64,000 nt of DNA from Roseateles sp. SL47 (lineage in GTDB: Bacteria; Pseudomonadota; Gammaproteobacteria; Burkholderiales; Burkholderiaceae_C). The stretch spans positions 3,038,001 to 3,102,000 of the forward strand of contig NZ_CP113068.1 in the NCBI RefSeq assembly GCF_026625885.1. The letters run 5' to 3'. The notes under the pieces were generated by a model that saw only the letters and a program-made list of their open reading frames with translations, was not told the DNA's origin and did no database searches. Position numbers and translations under genes: made by a program. This document shows, one piece after another, positions 18,052 to 26,920 of the stretch. Each line of letters starts with the position of its first letter. Position 1 is the first letter of the stretch.

Positions 18052-18787
18052 TGATGTTGGCAAATGCGAAGGCGTCCTCTGGCCGATCAAAAGGCACTTC
18101 TGCCAGCGGGAGCGATCGTAGCCAAGCTTCAACACGCCGCTCACCCCGCGCCAGAGCATCTGCCAGCGACTGCTGGTGCCGCGTGTGGATGAGACTGGCC
18201 AGCGGCTGGCTGCGCAGGCGCTCATCCGGCGCTTCGCGGCCCAGCGCCATGGCACTGTCTGTGGGCGCCTTTTTGTGATGGACGGCGGTGTCGCCCTGCG
18301 CAGAAAGGTCGGGCCTCGCGCCTTGGCCGTCCGCATTCGGCTGTGTGTGCGTCGCTGAACACGCGCGGGCCATCACGGCCCACAGTCGATCCACCAGATC
18401 CAGTGGCAGCCAGGGGCTGTCGCCGCTGACGCACAGCAACCAGTGGTCGCCCCCTGCGGGCAGTGACGGATGCGTCTGTGGCGCCGTCGGCCGGTGAAGC
18501 GGGTCATTCACATAGGCCAGCCCCGCCAGCAGGCCCGCCAGCGGACCTTGGAAGTCCGACAGGCTGTCGGGCAACACCGGGCACCCCAAGCGCGCATAGT
18601 CGTCCAGATGCCGGTTGGCGCTGATGAGCACGCGGCCCTGCACCTGCGGCCCGATCCGGTCCAGCACCTGCTGCACCAGCGGCCGTCCCTGAAACCGCTC
18701 CAGCGGTTTGTCCACGCCCCCCATGCGGCTGCCGCGGCCCCCGCACAGGATCAGGGCGGTGACAGGGCGTGCCACGGCCAGCCCCAT
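18011..18787 (-). CDS. mobA: Molybdenum cofactor guanylyltransferase
   Basis: MobA adds GMP to molybdopterin to make MGD, the form used by formate dehydrogenase. The 258-residue protein has the nucleotide-binding motif LILCGGRGSRMGGVDKPL at residues 12-29, GPLAGLLAGL near 85, and the metal-binding CVSGDSPWLP near 120. A stretch of about 45 residues (near 143-187, Gln/Ala/Thr-rich) looks like an insertion compared with the usual ~200 residues. The ATG overlaps the moaA stop (ATGA), so moaA, mobA and the GNAT gene form one operon. Confidence 0.93.
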   Translation of the reverse strand: MGLAVARPVTALILCGGRGSRMGGVDKPLERFQGRPLVQQVLDRIGPQVQGRVLISANRHLDDYARLGCPVLPDSLSDFQGPLAGLLAGLAYVNDPLHRPTAPQTHPSLPAGGDHWLLCVSGDSPWLPLDLVDRLWAVMARACSATHTQPNADGQGARPDLSAQGDTAVHHKKAPTDSAMALGREAPDERLRSQPLASLIHTRHQQSLADALARGERRVEAWLRSLPLAEVPFDRPEDAFAFANINDRSQLERLPPAS

Positions 18788-19926
18788 CAGCCGCCGATGT
18801 AGTGCATTTCCACCCGCCGCGCACTGCCGGGCTCACTGGCCGGCAGGGACGCGCGGAGTTCGGAATAGCGGTCGGCACGGCGGCCCCACAAGGCCCCCAG
18901 TGCGGCGCTGATTTCTTCATCGCTGCGGGCCGGCGATTCGCCGCGCCCCCGCAGCAGTGCCCGCAGGTCATGCCCTTGTGATGCAAACAGACAGGTGTAG
19001 AGCTGCCCTTCGGTGGACAGCCGGGCACGGTTGCAGTCACCGCAGAAGGCCTGGGTCACGCTGGAGATCAAGCCGATTTCGCCGCTGCCATCGGCATAAG
19101 CCCAGCGCGTGGCCGTTTCGCCTTCCACCGTCGGGGCCAATGGCACCAGGTCCACGTCCTGCCGCAGGCGGGCCAGCACTTCGGAGGAGGGCAGCACTTC
19201 ATCCATGCGCCAGCCGTTGCTCATGCCGACGTCCATGAATTCGATGAATCGCAAGGTCACGCCGGTGCCGCGGAAGTGGCGCGCCATCGGCAGGATCTGG
19301 TCGTCGTTGGTGCCGCGCTTGACCACCATGTTCACCTTCACCGGCGCCAGCCCCACCGCCATCGCGGTGTCGATGCCGTGCAGCACGTCGGCCACCGGGA
19401 AGTCCACATCATTCATGCGGCGGAAGATGGTGTCATCCAGCGCATCCAGGCTGACGGTTACGCGCTGCAGCCCGGCATCCTTCAGCGCCCGAGCCTTGCG
19501 GGCGAGCAGCGATCCATTCGTTGTCAGGGTCAGATCCAGCGGCTGGCCTTCGGGCGTGCGCAACGCGGCCAATTGCGCAATCAGCGCTTCAATGTTGCGG
19601 CGCAGCAGAGGCTCGCCACCCGTAATGCGAAGTTTCTGCACCCCCAAACCGGCAAAGATGCTGGCCAGCCGGGTGATTTCTTCAAAACTCAGCAGGTCGC
19701 GATGCGGCAGAAATTGATAATGCTTGTCGAAAACTTCCTTCGGCATGCAATAGCTGCAGCGGAAGTTGCAGCGGTCAGTGACCGAGATGCGCAGGTCGCG
19801 CAGCGGGCGGCCGCGCGCATCCAGGCGGCTGCTGCCGGGCGCCGAAGGGGAGGGGAGCGGAAAGGGGACGGCGGGGATGTTCCCCAACTGCCGCACATCC
19901 AGCAATGGAATGACTGCATCGGTCAT
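18787..19926 (-). CDS. moaA: GTP 3',8-cyclase (molybdenum cofactor step 1)
   Basis: MoaA is a radical SAM enzyme that starts molybdopterin synthesis from GTP, together with MoaC. The 379-residue protein has the radical SAM cluster site CNFRCSYC near residue 54, the GGEP motif ([11 protein letters not shown]) and the second cluster cysteines CGDC...C ([12 protein letters not shown]). It ends in Gly-Gly, which is needed for function in this family. The start at 19926 (MTDAVIPLL) is preferred to an ATG nine codons upstream. It is the first gene of moaA-mobA-GNAT. moaC is not in the window. Confidence 0.95.
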   Translation of the reverse strand: MTDAVIPLLDVRQLGNIPAVPFPLPSPSAPGSSRLDARGRPLRDLRISVTDRCNFRCSYCMPKEVFDKHYQFLPHRDLLSFEEITRLASIFAGLGVQKLRITGGEPLLRRNIEALIAQLAALRTPEGQPLDLTLTTNGSLLARKARALKDAGLQRVTVSLDALDDTIFRRMNDVDFPVADVLHGIDTAMAVGLAPVKVNMVVKRGTNDDQILPMARHFRGTGVTLRFIEFMDVGMSNGWRMDEVLPSSEVLARLRQDVDLVPLAPTVEGETATRWAYADGSGEIGLISSVTQAFCGDCNRARLSTEGQLYTCLFASQGHDLRALLRGRGESPARSDEEISAALGALWGRRADRYSELRASLPASEPGSARRVEMHYIGG

Positions 19927-20096
19927 GCGCGGATTGTGCCGTCCCTGGAACAACCTCGTGGAATCAGGGGCTGGCCATCTGCATCAACACGGGCTGAATG
20001 TGCTGCATTGCCGCACAGCCCCGTCCGGGCGCGCATTTCGTCACCCTGTAGGACTTGTCACTTGCGCAGCGGCGTCATAGTCGATTGAATCGCGCC

Positions 20097-21077
20097 ATGA
20101 CGTTCGCTCCCACCCCTGTGTTGCATGCAGACCTCGCGAATTTCGTGTGTTTTGGTGAAGCCCTGACGGAGATGCGGCGGGTCGGGCCGTCCGAATGGCG
20201 CAGCTACTGCGGGGGCTCGCCCTGGAAGGTGGCCATTGCTACCGCACGGCTCGGGCAACTCGGCGCCTTTGCCGGCGGCATCAGCAAGGACGCCTTTGGC
20301 CAGGAACTCTGGCAGTGCAGCGTGGATGCGGCGCTGGACCTGCGCTTCATCCAGCAGTTTGCACGGGCGCCGCTGATGGCGTTTCTTCATGACCCGGTCC
20401 CGCCGTCCTACCTGTACGTGGGCGACGACAGCGCAGACCTGCACTTCCGCCCTCATGCCCTGCCCGCCGGCTGGCGCCATGCGCTGCGATGGGCTCATTT
20501 CGGGTCGATCAGCCTGACGCGCGAGCCGCTGGCCGCACGGCTGGTGGCCCTGGCCGAGTCGCTCAAGGATGACGGCGTGCGCATCAGCTACGACCCGCTG
20601 TACCGGCTCAGCATGGACTCTCGCTACGACCGGACGCTGGAACGCATGTGCAAGATTGCCGATGTGATCCAGGTGTCGGAAGACGACCTGTGTGGGCTGT
20701 TCCGTTGCCGGGACTATCACCTGGGCCTGGGCCAACTGGCCGCCTGGAACCCCAAGGCGGTGGTGTTGCTGACGCTGCGGGAGCGGGGCGCACAGCTCTT
20801 CCATCCAAAGGGCGACGTCAGCGCGACCGGCCCGAAGCTGCCGCCCCCGACCGACCCGGGCGGCCTTGTTGACTGGATGGATGCCGGAGACGCCACCACC
20901 GCCGGGCTGCTGTTCAGCCTGATGCGCACCCCCGACGGCGAGCCGGAAGAGCACCTGCGCTGGGCCATGGCCACCGGTGCGGCGGCCAGTGATGGCCAAG
21001 GGGTGCACGGCCTGACCTACCGTCGCGTGGAAGACCTGCTGGAGCAGGTGCAGGTCGCCCGTGCTGAACTGGCATAG
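20097..21077 (+). CDS. PfkB-family carbohydrate kinase
   Basis: This 326-residue sugar kinase is of the ribokinase/fructokinase type. It opens with NFVCFGEALTEM, has the substrate loop YCGGSPWKVAIATARLG, and ends with the anion hole/catalytic motif DAGDATTAGLL. The usual GAGD is DAGD here, and the catalytic Asp is kept. SISLTREPLAARLVALAESLK and SYDPLYRLSMD are also typical. It resembles fructokinases more than PfkB itself, but substrate cannot be settled. The start at 20097 is chosen over 20055 because that extension is not protein-like. It has no operon partner. Confidence 0.82.
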   Translation: MTFAPTPVLHADLANFVCFGEALTEMRRVGPSEWRSYCGGSPWKVAIATARLGQLGAFAGGISKDAFGQELWQCSVDAALDLRFIQQFARAPLMAFLHDPVPPSYLYVGDDSADLHFRPHALPAGWRHALRWAHFGSISLTREPLAARLVALAESLKDDGVRISYDPLYRLSMDSRYDRTLERMCKIADVIQVSEDDLCGLFRCRDYHLGLGQLAAWNPKAVVLLTLRERGAQLFHPKGDVSATGPKLPPPTDPGGLVDWMDAGDATTAGLLFSLMRTPDGEPEEHLRWAMATGAAASDGQGVHGLTYRRVEDLLEQVQVARAELA

Positions 21078-21235
21078 GCTGACCTGACCTCCGCTGCCTG
21101 AACGCTGCGGGCTGAGCTTCGCTGGGCTCACCGGAGCGGTCTTGAAAGGGCGAGAGCCCCCCGCCGTATTGGGTCAATCTCGGTACAAACCCTAAAGAAT
21201 TGGGCTTGCTCCCGCTCGACTTGCGTCCTACTATC

Positions 21236-21251
21236 TACCGACCGGTCGGTA
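21236..21251. promoter_or_regulatory. Perfect 16-bp palindrome, likely PaaR operator of the paa operon
   Basis: The site taccgaccggtcggta is a perfect palindrome 72 bases before paaG, in an AT-richer promoter stretch. As I recall, PaaR sites proposed for Burkholderiales have this ACCGACCGGTCGGT form. The TetR gene in the same operon (28043-28678) is the natural binder, with phenylacetyl-CoA as the probable inducer. Both points are inferences. Confidence 0.75.
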
Positions 21252-21322
21252 AATAAACTGAACACGGTGGATCAAGCCTCTGGCTGGATCTATCCGGAGG
21301 CAGCCGAGGAGACAAACCCGAC

Positions 21323-22297
21323 ATGACCAACATGACCGACAGGAGTGGCGCCCCGACCCCAGGGCCGGGGCTTGGTGTAACCCATCAGCCCGGTGAAGCG
21401 CCTCACGGCGCCGACCCGGTGCTGCTGGTGTCCACGGAAGGCGCTGTCCGTGTGCTGACGCTCAATCGTCCGCAAGCACTGAATGCCTTCACCACGCCCC
21501 TGCTGGGGCAACTGCGTCACGCGCTGGACGACGCCGCAGCGGACACCTCCATCCGGGCCGTCCTCATCACCGGTGCTGGCCGTGCTTTCTGCGCCGGTCA
21601 GGATCTGAACGACCCTTACATCAAGCCGGAGTTCGAGCCCGAGGTGGCGCCGTCGGCCGGCGCTTCGACGGCTCCTACCACTCCTACTGCTCCTACTGCT
21701 CCTACCACTCCCACCGCTCCTCCTCGACGTCCCAAACCCAAGGACATCGGCCATCTGCTCGACCACTACTACATCCCACTCGCCTTGCGCCTGCGCAGCA
21801 TGCCGGTGCCCACAATCTGCGCCGTGAATGGCGTGGCCGCCGGGGCGGGCGCCAATTTTGCGCTCGGTTGCGATCTGGTGATGGCGGGCCGGTCCGCTTC
21901 GTTCATCCAGGCGTTCTCACGCATCGGCCTGGTGCCGGACTGCGGCGGGACCTGGCTGCTCACCCGCCTGGTGGGGCGCGCCCGCGCGATGCAACTGACC
22001 TTGCTGGGTGAGAAATTGCCCGCCGAGCAGGCCCAGCAGTGGGGCCTGATTGCCCGATGCGTGCCAGACGAGGAATTGGCCAGTGCTGCCATGGCCATGG
22101 CCCAGCAACTGGCCGGCATGCCCACCCGTGCCCTGGTTCAGACCCGCGCTGCGCTGGACGAGGCCATGCACCTGGAACTGGAGGACGCCCTGCGTCTGGA
22201 AGCCCGGCTGCAAAGTCAGCTGGGTTATGCGCACGACTATCTCGAAGGCGCAGCAGCCTTCCTGGACAAGCGTACGCCGCAATTCAAGGACCGCTGA
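21323..22297 (+). CDS. paaG: 1,2-epoxyphenylacetyl-CoA isomerase
   Basis: PaaG is a crotonase-fold enzyme that turns the phenylacetyl-CoA epoxide into an oxepin. The 324-residue protein shows LNRPQALNAFT, the oxyanion-hole segment GAGRAFCAGQDL and the late SFIQAFSRIGLVPDCGGTW. The catalytic Asp of PaaG is in the last (VPDCGG). Family members are near 262 residues. The excess comes from a ~30-residue N-terminal extension and a Pro-Thr-Ala-rich insert (near residues 115-140) coded by 9-bp repeats. The insert lies between the first crotonase loop and helix, where extra sequence is tolerated. It is the first gene after the palindrome. Confidence 0.9.
   Translation: MTNMTDRSGAPTPGPGLGVTHQPGEAPHGADPVLLVSTEGAVRVLTLNRPQALNAFTTPLLGQLRHALDDAAADTSIRAVLITGAGRAFCAGQDLNDPYIKPEFEPEVAPSAGASTAPTTPTAPTAPTTPTAPPRRPKPKDIGHLLDHYYIPLALRLRSMPVPTICAVNGVAAGAGANFALGCDLVMAGRSASFIQAFSRIGLVPDCGGTWLLTRLVGRARAMQLTLLGEKLPAEQAQQWGLIARCVPDEELASAAMAMAQQLAGMPTRALVQTRAALDEAMHLELEDALRLEARLQSQLGYAHDYLEGAAAFLDKRTPQFKDR
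21674..21718. repeat. 9-bp tandem repeat inside paaG
   Basis: Five units of nine bases (cctaccact / cctactgct / cccaccgct) code for a Pro-Thr-Ala-rich insert in PaaG. Confidence 0.9.
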
Positions 22298-22311
22298 TTC
22301 AAGGACCCCCG
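22282..22311. repeat. 15-bp direct duplication at the paaG stop codon
   Basis: attcaaggaccgctg (22282-22296) is followed directly by attcaaggacccccg (22297-22311). The paaG TGA (22295-22297) is created at the junction of the two units. Confidence 0.85.
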
Positions 22312-22312
22312 G

Positions 22313-22837
22313 ATGGCCGTACTCCCGAATGACGAGGCCCGCACCGTGGCCCGGAGGGTCTCTCGCCAGGCCCTGGCCGAAGCGGTGCGCGACGCCCTCT
22401 TTGCCAACGACCGCGCCACACGCGGCCTGGGCATCGAAGTCCTGGCCATCGCTCCTGGCAGCGCCACGCTGCGCATGGCGGTCCGCGCGGACATGCTCAA
22501 CGGATTCGACATCTGCCATGGTGGTTGTGTGACCACGCTGGCCGATTCCACCTTCGCCTTCGCCTGCAACTCACACAACGAGATGACGGTGGCCTCGGGC
22601 TTCGCGATCGACATCGTCGCGCCGTCCCGGTTGGGCGATGTATTGACCGCAGTGGCCGCCGAAACCTCACTGGCCGGCCGCACCGGGGTCTACGACATCA
22701 CCATCACCAACCAACGCGACGAATTGATCGCGGTCTTCCGTGGACGGTCCTATCGCCTCAAGGGCAAGCCCGTGGTGGCCGGGCTTATCGCTGGACCCAA
22801 CGCGGAAGCGCCCGGAGACGAACCCTCATGCCGGTGA
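22313..22837 (+). CDS. paaI: Hydroxyphenylacetyl-CoA thioesterase
   Basis: PaaI is a hotdog-fold thioesterase that clears dead-end CoA esters formed during phenylacetate breakdown. The 174-residue protein carries the motif NGFDICHGGCVTTLADSTFAFACN near residues 62-85 (HGG with the catalytic Asp following in LADS). The core then reads VASGFAIDIVAPSRLGD. It starts 16 bases after paaG and overlaps paaK by 10 bases, so the three genes share one transcript. Confidence 0.92.
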   Translation: MAVLPNDEARTVARRVSRQALAEAVRDALFANDRATRGLGIEVLAIAPGSATLRMAVRADMLNGFDICHGGCVTTLADSTFAFACNSHNEMTVASGFAIDIVAPSRLGDVLTAVAAETSLAGRTGVYDITITNQRDELIAVFRGRSYRLKGKPVVAGLIAGPNAEAPGDEPSCR

Positions 22838-24138
22838 AACATCCCAGCCCTTCGGACCTGGAGCCGATTGAACGCGCCAGCCAGGACGAACTCCGCGCCC
22901 TGCAATTGCAGCGGCTGCGCCAGACCTTGACCCAGGCCTACGAACGGGTGCCGCATTACAAGGCCGCCTTTGAGGCCAAGGGCGTGCATCCGTCCGACCT
23001 CCAGGACCTGTCGGACCTGCGCCTGTTCCCGTTCACCACCAAGCAGGATCTGCGGGACCACTATCCCTTCGGCCTGTTTGCCGTGCCTCGCCAGGAGGTG
23101 GTGCGCATCCATGCATCCTCCGGCACCACGGGCAAGCCCACGGTGGTGGGCTACACGCGCAGAGACATCGACACTTGGGCCGACCTGGTCGCGCGATCTC
23201 TGCGTGCCGCCGGCACCCGCGCCGGGGACATCGTGCATGTGGCCTATGGCTATGGTCTGTTCACCGGCGGGCTGGGCGCGCACTACGGCGCTGAACGCCT
23301 GGGCTGCACCGTCATCCCGATGTCGGGCGGGCAGACCGAGAAGCAGGTGCAGCTCATCCGCGACTTCCAGCCGCAGGTCATCATGGTCACGCCCAGCTAC
23401 ATGCAGGTGATCGTCGAGGAATTCGCCCGCCAGGGCCTGGATGCGCGCGACAGCTCGCTGAAGGTGGGCATTTTCGGCGCCGAGCCCTGGACCGAAGCCA
23501 TGCGCCGCGAGATCGAAACCCGGGCCGGCATGGACGCGGTGGATATCTACGGGCTGTCCGAAGTGATGGGCCCGGGTGTGGCCAGCGAATGCATCGAGAG
23601 CAAGGACGGCCCGGTCATCTGGGAGGACCACTTCTACCCCGAGATCGTCGACCCGGACACTGGTGAAGTGCTGCCCGAAGGCGCTGAAGGCGAGCTGGTG
23701 TTCACCTCGCTCACCAAGGAAGCGCTGCCGGTCATTCGCTACCGCACCCGGGACCTCACCCGCTTGCTGCCGCCCACCGCCCGCAGCATGCGCCGCATGG
23801 GCAAGATCGTCGGCCGCAGCGACGACATGCTGATCATCCGTGGTGTGAATCTGTTTCCCACGCAGATCGAGGAACTGGTGCTGGCCCAGCAGGGACTGTC
23901 TGGTCAGTACCAGATCGTGGTGTCGCGTGAGGGGGCGCTGGATGAGATGGAGGTGCGTTGCGAGCTGTCCTCCACGGCCATCGGCACCGATACGCATGCG
24001 GTGTCGACAGCCTTGCAGCATCGCATCAAGACCCTGATCGGTGTCTCCACCCGTGTGACGGTGGGTGCGCCGGATTCCATTGAACGCACCCTGGTGGGCA
24101 AGGCCCGCCGTGTGGTGGACAAACGCCCGCGCAGCTGA
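22828..24138 (+). CDS. paaK: Phenylacetate-CoA ligase
   Basis: PaaK activates phenylacetate to phenylacetyl-CoA with ATP. The 436-residue protein is of normal length. It has the AMP-binding loop HASSGTTGKPTVVGYT near residue 95, YGLSEVMGPGVASEC near 235, and the C-terminal hinge RSDDMLIIRGVNLFPTQIE. The start at 22828 gives the usual opening and overlaps the end of paaI. Upstream in-frame ATGs lie deep in paaI. It is the entry enzyme of the pathway built by the rest of the operon. Confidence 0.95.
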   Translation: MPVKHPSPSDLEPIERASQDELRALQLQRLRQTLTQAYERVPHYKAAFEAKGVHPSDLQDLSDLRLFPFTTKQDLRDHYPFGLFAVPRQEVVRIHASSGTTGKPTVVGYTRRDIDTWADLVARSLRAAGTRAGDIVHVAYGYGLFTGGLGAHYGAERLGCTVIPMSGGQTEKQVQLIRDFQPQVIMVTPSYMQVIVEEFARQGLDARDSSLKVGIFGAEPWTEAMRREIETRAGMDAVDIYGLSEVMGPGVASECIESKDGPVIWEDHFYPEIVDPDTGEVLPEGAEGELVFTSLTKEALPVIRYRTRDLTRLLPPTARSMRRMGKIVGRSDDMLIIRGVNLFPTQIEELVLAQQGLSGQYQIVVSREGALDEMEVRCELSSTAIGTDTHAVSTALQHRIKTLIGVSTRVTVGAPDSIERTLVGKARRVVDKRPRS

Positions 24139-24165
24139 CGCTGCGGCATCGGGCAAGGAGACGCC

Positions 24166-25167
24166 ATGTATACCCAGGCCATGAGCATTGGTCCCCAGGA
24201 CGAAGTCCGCCGGCTGCAGTCGGCGCAGGACCAGGCCCGCAATGCGGCGTTTGAGTCCCGCATCGATGACGGTGATTTCATCGAGGCCAAGGACTGGATG
24301 CCCGATCACTACCGCAAGACGCTGGTGCGGCAGATCAGCCAGCATGCCCATTCGGAGATTGTCGGCATGCTGCCGGAAGGCAACTGGATCACCCGCGCGC
24401 CGACGCTCAAGCGCAAGGCGATTCTGCTGGCCAAGGTGCAGGATGAAGGGGGCCATGGGCTCTATCTCTATTCCGCCGCCGAGACCCTGGGTACCAGCCG
24501 CGACCAACTGCTGGATGCGCTGCACACCGGCAAGGCCAAATACAGCTCCATCTTCAACTACCCCACGCTGACCTGGGCCGACATCGGCGTCATTGGCTGG
24601 TTGGTGGATGGTGCCGCGATCATGAACCAGGTGCCGCTGTGCCGCTGCTCCTACGGCCCTTATGCCCGCGCCATGATCCGCATCTGTCGCGAAGAGAGCT
24701 TCCATCAGCGCCAGGGCTATGAGAGCCTGCTGACCATGATGCGCGACGGCACGGCCGCGCAGAAGGCGATGGTGCAGGATGCGGTGAACCGCTGGTGGTG
24801 GCCGTCGCTGATGATGTTCGGCCCGGCGGACAAGGACTCTCCCAATTCCGAGCAGTCGATGCGCTGGGGCATCAAGCGCCTGAGCAATGACGAACTGCGG
24901 CAGAAGTTCGTGGACGCCACCGTGCCCCAGGCCGAAATCCTGGGCGTGACGCTGCCCGACCCGCAACTGGCCTGGAATGCCGAACGCGACCACCATGACT
25001 TCGGCCCGATCGACTGGAGCGAATTCTGGCGCGTGGTGGGCGGCGACGGCCCCTGCAACCGCGAGCGGCTGTCGGCCCGTGTGAAAGCCTGGGAAGAGGG
25101 TGCATGGGTGCGCGAGGCCGCGCTGGCCCATGCCCGCAAGAAGGCGACCCAGGCCGAGGCGGCCTGA
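24166..25167 (+). CDS. paaA: Ring-1,2-phenylacetyl-CoA epoxidase subunit A
   Basis: PaaA is the catalytic subunit of the bacterial multicomponent monooxygenase that epoxidises the ring of phenylacetyl-CoA. The 333-residue protein has the diiron ligands in the helical repeats: ...[27 protein letters not shown] and [13 protein letters not shown]. Spacing EXXH is visible as DEGGH and EESFHQ. It has a clear aaggag ribosome site 6 bases before the ATG. paaB follows, and paaABCDE are in the standard order. Confidence 0.96.
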   Translation: MYTQAMSIGPQDEVRRLQSAQDQARNAAFESRIDDGDFIEAKDWMPDHYRKTLVRQISQHAHSEIVGMLPEGNWITRAPTLKRKAILLAKVQDEGGHGLYLYSAAETLGTSRDQLLDALHTGKAKYSSIFNYPTLTWADIGVIGWLVDGAAIMNQVPLCRCSYGPYARAMIRICREESFHQRQGYESLLTMMRDGTAAQKAMVQDAVNRWWWPSLMMFGPADKDSPNSEQSMRWGIKRLSNDELRQKFVDATVPQAEILGVTLPDPQLAWNAERDHHDFGPIDWSEFWRVVGGDGPCNRERLSARVKAWEEGAWVREAALAHARKKATQAEAA

Positions 25168-25254
25168 ATCAATGCTGCCGTCCCGTTGCTGCCGTCCCCG
25201 CATCCTGCACAGCCATCAGCGCCCACACGACACCTCATCCGGAACCTCACCATC

Positions 25255-25560
25255 ATGACCACCAATCAACAGACCGGCGCCCAGGAATGGCCCTTGTGGG
25301 AAGTCTTCGTCCGAAGCAAGGCGGGCCTGGACCACAAGCATTGCGGCAGCCTGCATGCGCCCGATGCACCGATGGCGCTGCAGATGGCGCGGGATGTCTA
25401 CACCCGGCGTCAGGAAGGCGTGAGCATCTGGGTGGTCCCGTCGTCCGCCATCGTGGCGTCCGACCCCGGAGAGAAGTCCATGTACTTCGACCCGATGGAG
25501 GACAAGGTCTACCGCCATCCGACCTTCTATCAGTTGCCCAAGGAACTGGACCACATGTGA
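25255..25560 (+). CDS. paaB: Phenylacetyl-CoA epoxidase subunit B
   Basis: This 101-residue PaaB is a small structural subunit of the epoxidase that links PaaAC heterodimers. The pattern EWPLWEVFVRSKAGLDHKHCGSLHA is typical, and it ends with DKVYRHPTFYQLPKELDHM. The start at 25255 is preferred over 25186, as the upstream extension is Pro-rich and unlike the family. About 85 bases separate it from paaA. Confidence 0.95.
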   Translation: MTTNQQTGAQEWPLWEVFVRSKAGLDHKHCGSLHAPDAPMALQMARDVYTRRQEGVSIWVVPSSAIVASDPGEKSMYFDPMEDKVYRHPTFYQLPKELDHM

Positions 25561-25577
25561 GCGCCTGCCGGCCCACG

Positions 25578-26384
25578 ATGACTACCGAGGTGATGATGGT
25601 TGCGAATGTTGTGGATCACGCCGGGGCGCGCTATTTGCTGCGCATCGGCGACGCCTGCCTGGTGCTGTCGCATCGGCTCTCCGAATGGTGCGGCCATGCC
25701 CCCATGCTGGAAGAGGACCTGGCCCTGGGCAATATCGCGCTGGATCTGCTCGGCCAGGCCCGCGCGCTGCTCACGCATGCGGGCCAACTGCCGCAATCGA
25801 AGGGGAACACCGGCGCCCCCGTGCTGGATGAAGACCAGCTGGCCTACCTGCGAGAGGAACGCCATTTCCTCAATCCGGTGCTGATGGAACTGCCGCGTGG
25901 TGACTTCGCTTTCACCCAGGCCCGCAACCTGATGGCCGCCTGCTGGCTGCTGCCGCTGTGGGACCGCCTGCGTGAGTCCAGCGACCCGGAAGTGGCCGCC
26001 ATTGCAGCCAAGGCCTTCAAGGAAGTTCAGTACCACCACCAGCATGCCGCCGACTGGGTGCTGCGGCTGGGCGACGGCACCGAGGAATCGACCCGTCGCA
26101 TGCAGGCCGCGCTGCACCAGCTCTGGCCCTATGTGGGCGAGTTGTTTGCGTCGGATGAGGTGGACGAGGCGGCGGTGGCTTCCGGCCTCGGCCCGGCCTG
26201 GTCCGAACTGCGGGAGGACTGGGACAGCGCCATGGCTGCCGTGCTGGCGGAGGCCCAGTTGCCCCGCCCGAAGGACACTGCACATGTCTACGCCGGCCGG
26301 CAGGGGGTGCATAGCGAGCACATGGGGCACATGCTGAGCACCATGCAGTCCCTGCAGCGCACCTACCCCGGCGGCGTGTGGTGA
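25578..26384 (+). CDS. paaC: Phenylacetyl-CoA epoxidase subunit C
   Basis: PaaC is the structural, non-catalytic partner of PaaA in the epoxidase core. The 268-residue helical protein has YLLRIGDACLVLSHRLSEWCGHAP, GNIALDLLGQARALL and KEVQYHHQHAADWVLRLGDG. The last third includes GVHSEHMGHML. The start ATG at 25578 lies 17 bases after paaB. A longer reading frame exists upstream but would overlap paaB fully. Confidence 0.95.
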   Translation: MTTEVMMVANVVDHAGARYLLRIGDACLVLSHRLSEWCGHAPMLEEDLALGNIALDLLGQARALLTHAGQLPQSKGNTGAPVLDEDQLAYLREERHFLNPVLMELPRGDFAFTQARNLMAACWLLPLWDRLRESSDPEVAAIAAKAFKEVQYHHQHAADWVLRLGDGTEESTRRMQAALHQLWPYVGELFASDEVDEAAVASGLGPAWSELREDWDSAMAAVLAEAQLPRPKDTAHVYAGRQGVHSEHMGHMLSTMQSLQRTYPGGVW

Positions 26385-26389
26385 CCCCC

Positions 26390-26908
26390 ATGCAGCAGCC
26401 CCAGGACCGCAGCTGTGGCCGGCTCCCGGCTGCCTGGGAGGTGCTGGCGCAGGTGCCCGACCCGGAAGTGCCGGCGATTTCGCTGGTGGAGCTGGGCATC
26501 GTGCGCGACCTGCAGGAAACCGCCGACGGGCTGGAGGTGGTGCTCACGCCCACCTATTCCGGCTGCCCGGCCACTGAAGCCATTGAGCAGCAGGTGCGGG
26601 AAGCCTTGTCCCGCTTTGGCACGGTGACGGTGACGATGCGCCGCGCGCCCGCCTGGACCACCGACTGGATCACCCCGGAAGGCCGCGACAAACTGCGCGC
26701 CTACGGCATTGCACCGCCAGGGCCGGTGTCGGCGGAGGCGGGTGTCCCCATCCGGCTGCTGCGCCGCGCCAGTGCCGCGCCCGTGGCCTGCCCGCGCTGC
26801 GGCAGCGTGCAGACCGAGCGCCTGTCGGCGTTTGGCAGCACGGCCTGCAAGTCGCTGTATCGCTGCCTGTCCTGCCGTGAGCCCTTCGAATTCTTCAAGC
26901 CGTTGTAG
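26390..26908 (+). CDS. paaD: Phenylacetyl-CoA epoxidase assembly protein PaaD
   Basis: PaaD belongs to the MIP18/SufT-like family and is thought to help assemble metal or Fe-S centres of the epoxidase. The 172-residue protein starts with the DUF59 fold (VPDPEVPAISLVELGIVRDL). It carries the conserved Cys loop PTYSGCPATEAIEQQV near residue 60. A C-terminal zinc-ribbon-like segment has CPRCGS and CLSC. The ATG at 26390 is chosen; GTG codons at 26378 and 26381 would overlap the paaC stop and cannot be excluded. Confidence 0.92.
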   Translation: MQQPQDRSCGRLPAAWEVLAQVPDPEVPAISLVELGIVRDLQETADGLEVVLTPTYSGCPATEAIEQQVREALSRFGTVTVTMRRAPAWTTDWITPEGRDKLRAYGIAPPGPVSAEAGVPIRLLRRASAAPVACPRCGSVQTERLSAFGSTACKSLYRCLSCREPFEFFKPL

Positions 26909-26920
26909 ACCTTCTTCATC

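Noticed and set aside
22750..25203. 817-codon open frame on the minus strand over paaK and paaA
   Set aside because: No domain is seen, and the opposite strand encodes clear PaaK and PaaA.
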